DNA of 7,081 nt from Bacteroidota bacterium (GTDB lineage Bacteria; Bacteroidota; Bacteroidia; B-17B0; Aurantibacillaceae): positions 1 through 7,081 of the forward strand of contig CANFQR010000069.1 of assembly GCA_947449125.1 (NCBI GenBank), read 5' to 3'. A program made the translations under genes and the position numbers. The notes below the pieces were generated by a model that saw only the letters and a list, made by a program, of their open reading frames with translations, had not been told where the DNA came from and searched no databases. This document shows positions 5,360-7,081 of this stretch, in pieces. Position 1 is the first letter of the stretch, and every line of letters starts with the position of its first letter.

Positions 5360-6811
5360 ATGCTTACGGATGTATTAATTCAGGAAAACATACTTGAACA
5401 AATTCAAGAGTGTTTTATCAAAATTGATTTTAATTGGAACTGCCTATACGCAAACCAAAAAGCCATTGAATTTATTGAAAAACCATTAAACGAGGTTGTA
5501 GGAAAATCTATTTTTCAATTATTAGTAACTAATGATGTAGATATATTAAACCAAAATTTAAAAAAAATTAATTTAGAAAAAACTTCCATAAATTTTGAAT
5601 TATATCTTATAAATAAAAAACAAAATGTTAGCATACGTTTCTTTGGCGGCAAAACAGATATAAATATATATTTTACACCCAATTATATCGATAATCAGTT
5701 TTACAAAGCGTTTAAACATAGTCCGGTTGCATTATCAATCACCAAAATTGAAGATGGCTCAATAATTGATATTAACAATCAATTCGAAAAATTATTTAAA
5801 TTTAATCGCCAAGATGTAATTGGAAATAAAATTACCGACCTTAATATTATAGAAGAGCCACTTGATCGCATAAAATTTTTGCGAATGCTGCGAGCAAAAG
5901 GTAATGTAAAAAATTATAAAACTAATGCGGTATTAAAAAATGGTTCAGTAATAAACATCGATCTCTCTTCAAGAATCATAGAATTAAATTCAAAACAACA
6001 CATACTTTCTACCATTATAGACATCTCAAAAAAAGAAATTTTAACTAAAAGAATCATTAAAATAAATAATGAATTAGAAAGCAAAGTAAATCATCGCACA
6101 TGGGAGTTAACAAAACTATTAGAACGCGAAAGAAAAATAAACGAAATGAAAACAAATTTTGTATCGTCTGCGTCTCATGAATTTAGAACACCATTGGCTA
6201 CAATAAGCACAAGTTTGTGGATACTGGAAAAATATTTAAAACCATATCAAACAAACAAAACAGCTATCCATTTTAATCGTATTCAAAAATCAATAGATCA
6301 ACTTATAAAAATTTTAAATAATTTTTTATCATTAGATCAATTAGAACAAGGAAAAGTAAAAAATTCAAATTCGAAATTTAACTTAAAAAAACTTTCAAAC
6401 GAAATTATTGAAGACATTGCCTGCAGTTTAAAAAAAGGTCAGAAAATTAATTTAATCCATTTTGGAGAAAGTATGGTGTTTACTGATAAAAACATCCTTA
6501 AAAACGTTATCATTAATTTACTCTCCAACGCTATTAAATATTCGAATGAAAACGATGAAATAGAATTAAATATTTTTATAAAACATAAAAATGTGGTTAT
6601 TTCTGTAAAAGACAATGGTATAGGTATTCCTAGCCAAGATGAGTTTCTTATTTTTACGAGATTTTTCAGGGCAAAAAACGCTCTAAATATTCAAGGTTCG
6701 GGCCTTGGTCTTAATATTGTAAAGAGCTATGTTGAATTACTTAAAGGAACTATAAGTTTTACCTCTAAAATTAACGTGGGGTCCCAATTTACAGTAAAAT
6801 TTAAATATTAA
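5360..6811 (+). CDS. Soluble PAS-PAS sensor histidine kinase
   Basis: This 483-residue kinase has no membrane segment or signal peptide, so it senses a cytoplasmic cue. Order of domains: PAS 1 (about 10-110, fairly divergent), PAS 2 (about 115-225, with SPVALSITKIEDGSIIDIN at 121-139 and a typical IIDISKKE end), a coiled-coil linker (about 225-262), HisKA with phospho-acceptor His273 in SSASHEFRTPL, and HATPase_c with N box NLLSNAIKYS (386-395), G1 box DNGIGIP (418-424), F box FTRFFRA (432-438) and G2 box GSGLGL (446-451). All catalytic boxes are intact. No receiver domain is fused and no response regulator lies in the window, so the partner is encoded elsewhere. The PAS domains lack the LOV cysteine motif; the ligand is unknown. 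The gene follows the JmjC gene by 96 nt in the same direction and may be co-transcribed or run from its own promoter. Confidence 0.97.
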   Translation: MLTDVLIQENILEQIQECFIKIDFNWNCLYANQKAIEFIEKPLNEVVGKSIFQLLVTNDVDILNQNLKKINLEKTSINFELYLINKKQNVSIRFFGGKTDINIYFTPNYIDNQFYKAFKHSPVALSITKIEDGSIIDINNQFEKLFKFNRQDVIGNKITDLNIIEEPLDRIKFLRMLRAKGNVKNYKTNAVLKNGSVINIDLSSRIIELNSKQHILSTIIDISKKEILTKRIIKINNELESKVNHRTWELTKLLERERKINEMKTNFVSSASHEFRTPLATISTSLWILEKYLKPYQTNKTAIHFNRIQKSIDQLIKILNNFLSLDQLEQGKVKNSNSKFNLKKLSNEIIEDIACSLKKGQKINLIHFGESMVFTDKNILKNVIINLLSNAIKYSNENDEIELNIFIKHKNVVISVKDNGIGIPSQDEFLIFTRFFRAKNALNIQGSGLGLNIVKSYVELLKGTISFTSKINVGSQFTVKFKY

Positions 6812-6833
6812 ACTTCCCCCAAAATATTTTACA

Positions 6834-6876
6834 TAACATCAATCAGTAGTCGTAATCAATTTTACGGATGATGTTA
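6834..6876. repeat. Long imperfect inverted repeat (hairpin) between the kinase and rhodanese-like genes
   Basis: TAACATCA (6834-6841) and TGATGTTA (6869-6876) are perfect 8-bp complements. After one bulged A (6842), TC (6843-6844) can pair with GA (6867-6868). Beyond a 6-nt bulge (6845-6850), CGTAA (6851-6855) pairs with TTACG (6862-6866) around a TCAATT loop. That makes up to 15 pairs in 43 nt. No T-run follows on either strand, so it is not a standard intrinsic terminator. It may be an RNA structure in the 3' or 5' untranslated region, or a protein-binding site. A separate 10-bp palindrome AAAATATTTT lies just upstream at 6821-6830. Confidence 0.5.
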
Positions 6877-6935
6877 CGCATTAAAAAAACAACTTCAGAA
6901 TTTTAAATTTAATATCGATTTAATTCAATTATAAC

Positions 6936-7081
6936 ATGAATTGTTTAATAAAAAAATTAAAAATAGCGATACAACTATTTTTATTGCTTTGCTCTCTGAT
7001 TTCATTTTCCCAATCACTAAGCCCGAAAAAATTTAAAAAAGAAATTTGTAAAAAAAACAGTATACTAATTGATGTAAGAAC
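6936..7081 (+). CDS. Putative exported rhodanese-like protein, N-terminal part
   Basis: Only 48 codons are visible before the right edge. They encode a lysine-containing N-terminus (KKLKI), a hydrophobic core (about residues 11-23: AIQLFLLLCSLIS) and FSQ at 24-26, a common signal peptidase I end in Bacteroidota. The LLLC sequence is a poor lipobox because Leu precedes Cys, so a lipoprotein is less likely. After a short linker, the mature part reads NSILIDVR (41-48), the conserved opening of a rhodanese/sulfurtransferase domain (usually LIDVRtPxEyxxGHI). Secreted single-domain rhodaneses move sulfane sulfur or act in redox or stress responses. The active-site Cys lies beyond the window. The ATG at 6936 gives an ideal signal peptide. 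The upstream gap (6812-6935) holds the hairpin and no clear promoter. Confidence 0.6.
   Translation, partial: MNCLIKKLKIAIQLFLLLCSLISFSQSLSPKKFKKEICKKNSILIDVR

Noticed and set aside
6831..6879. Integron attC-like site (ACATAAC ... GTTACGC flanking an imperfect palindrome)
   Set aside because: Each end differs by one base from the RYYYAAC and GTTRRRY core sites, the element is shorter (49 nt) than usual attC sites, and there is no second site or integrase in the window.

Overview
The window is about 30% GC with long A and T runs. Its coding style fits Bacteroidota: weak or absent Shine-Dalgarno sequences, a TAnnTTTG-type -7 box, and a signal peptide ending in 'FSQ'. The proteins resemble those of environmental Flavobacteriia, Sphingobacteriia or Chitinophagia. 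The exact taxon cannot be settled by eye. There are no tRNAs, rRNAs, CRISPR arrays or mobile elements.

Layout. Positions 1-1317 read leftward: an EamA-type permease, then, 2 nt after its stop, the start of a GT9 heptosyltransferase-like gene that runs off the left edge. Divergent from these, with 26 nt between starts, is a cysteine-desulfurase-like PLP protein (1344-2429). It faces, tail to tail with a 7-nt gap, a classical short-chain dehydrogenase (2437-3195, minus). After a 198-nt AT-rich gap, a rightward block begins: a nitroreductase with an added N-terminal helical domain (3394-4359), a JmjC/cupin_8 protein starting on GTG 4 nt later (4364-5263), and, after 96 nt, a soluble two-PAS histidine kinase (5360-6811). 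A 124-nt gap holding a long imperfect hairpin leads to the start of a putative exported rhodanese-like protein (6936 to the right edge).

How the genes may work together. The permease and glycosyltransferase look like one transcription unit, and the glycosyltransferase suggests envelope polysaccharide or LPS core synthesis. The nitroreductase and JmjC/cupin pair look translationally coupled, so a flavoenzyme and an Fe(II)/2-oxoglutarate-type oxygenase are probably made together. The kinase may belong to the same unit or be separately controlled; no response regulator is visible.

The most unusual item is the desulfurase-like protein. It keeps the PLP lysine and its surroundings, but the position of the persulfide-forming Cys is Tyr, the substrate-carboxylate Arg position is Cys, and the glycine-rich RxGT motif is eroded. 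It is therefore probably not a working cysteine desulfurase. No complete new multi-gene system can be demonstrated. The best candidates for new biology are this altered PLP protein and the fused nitroreductase with its JmjC partner.
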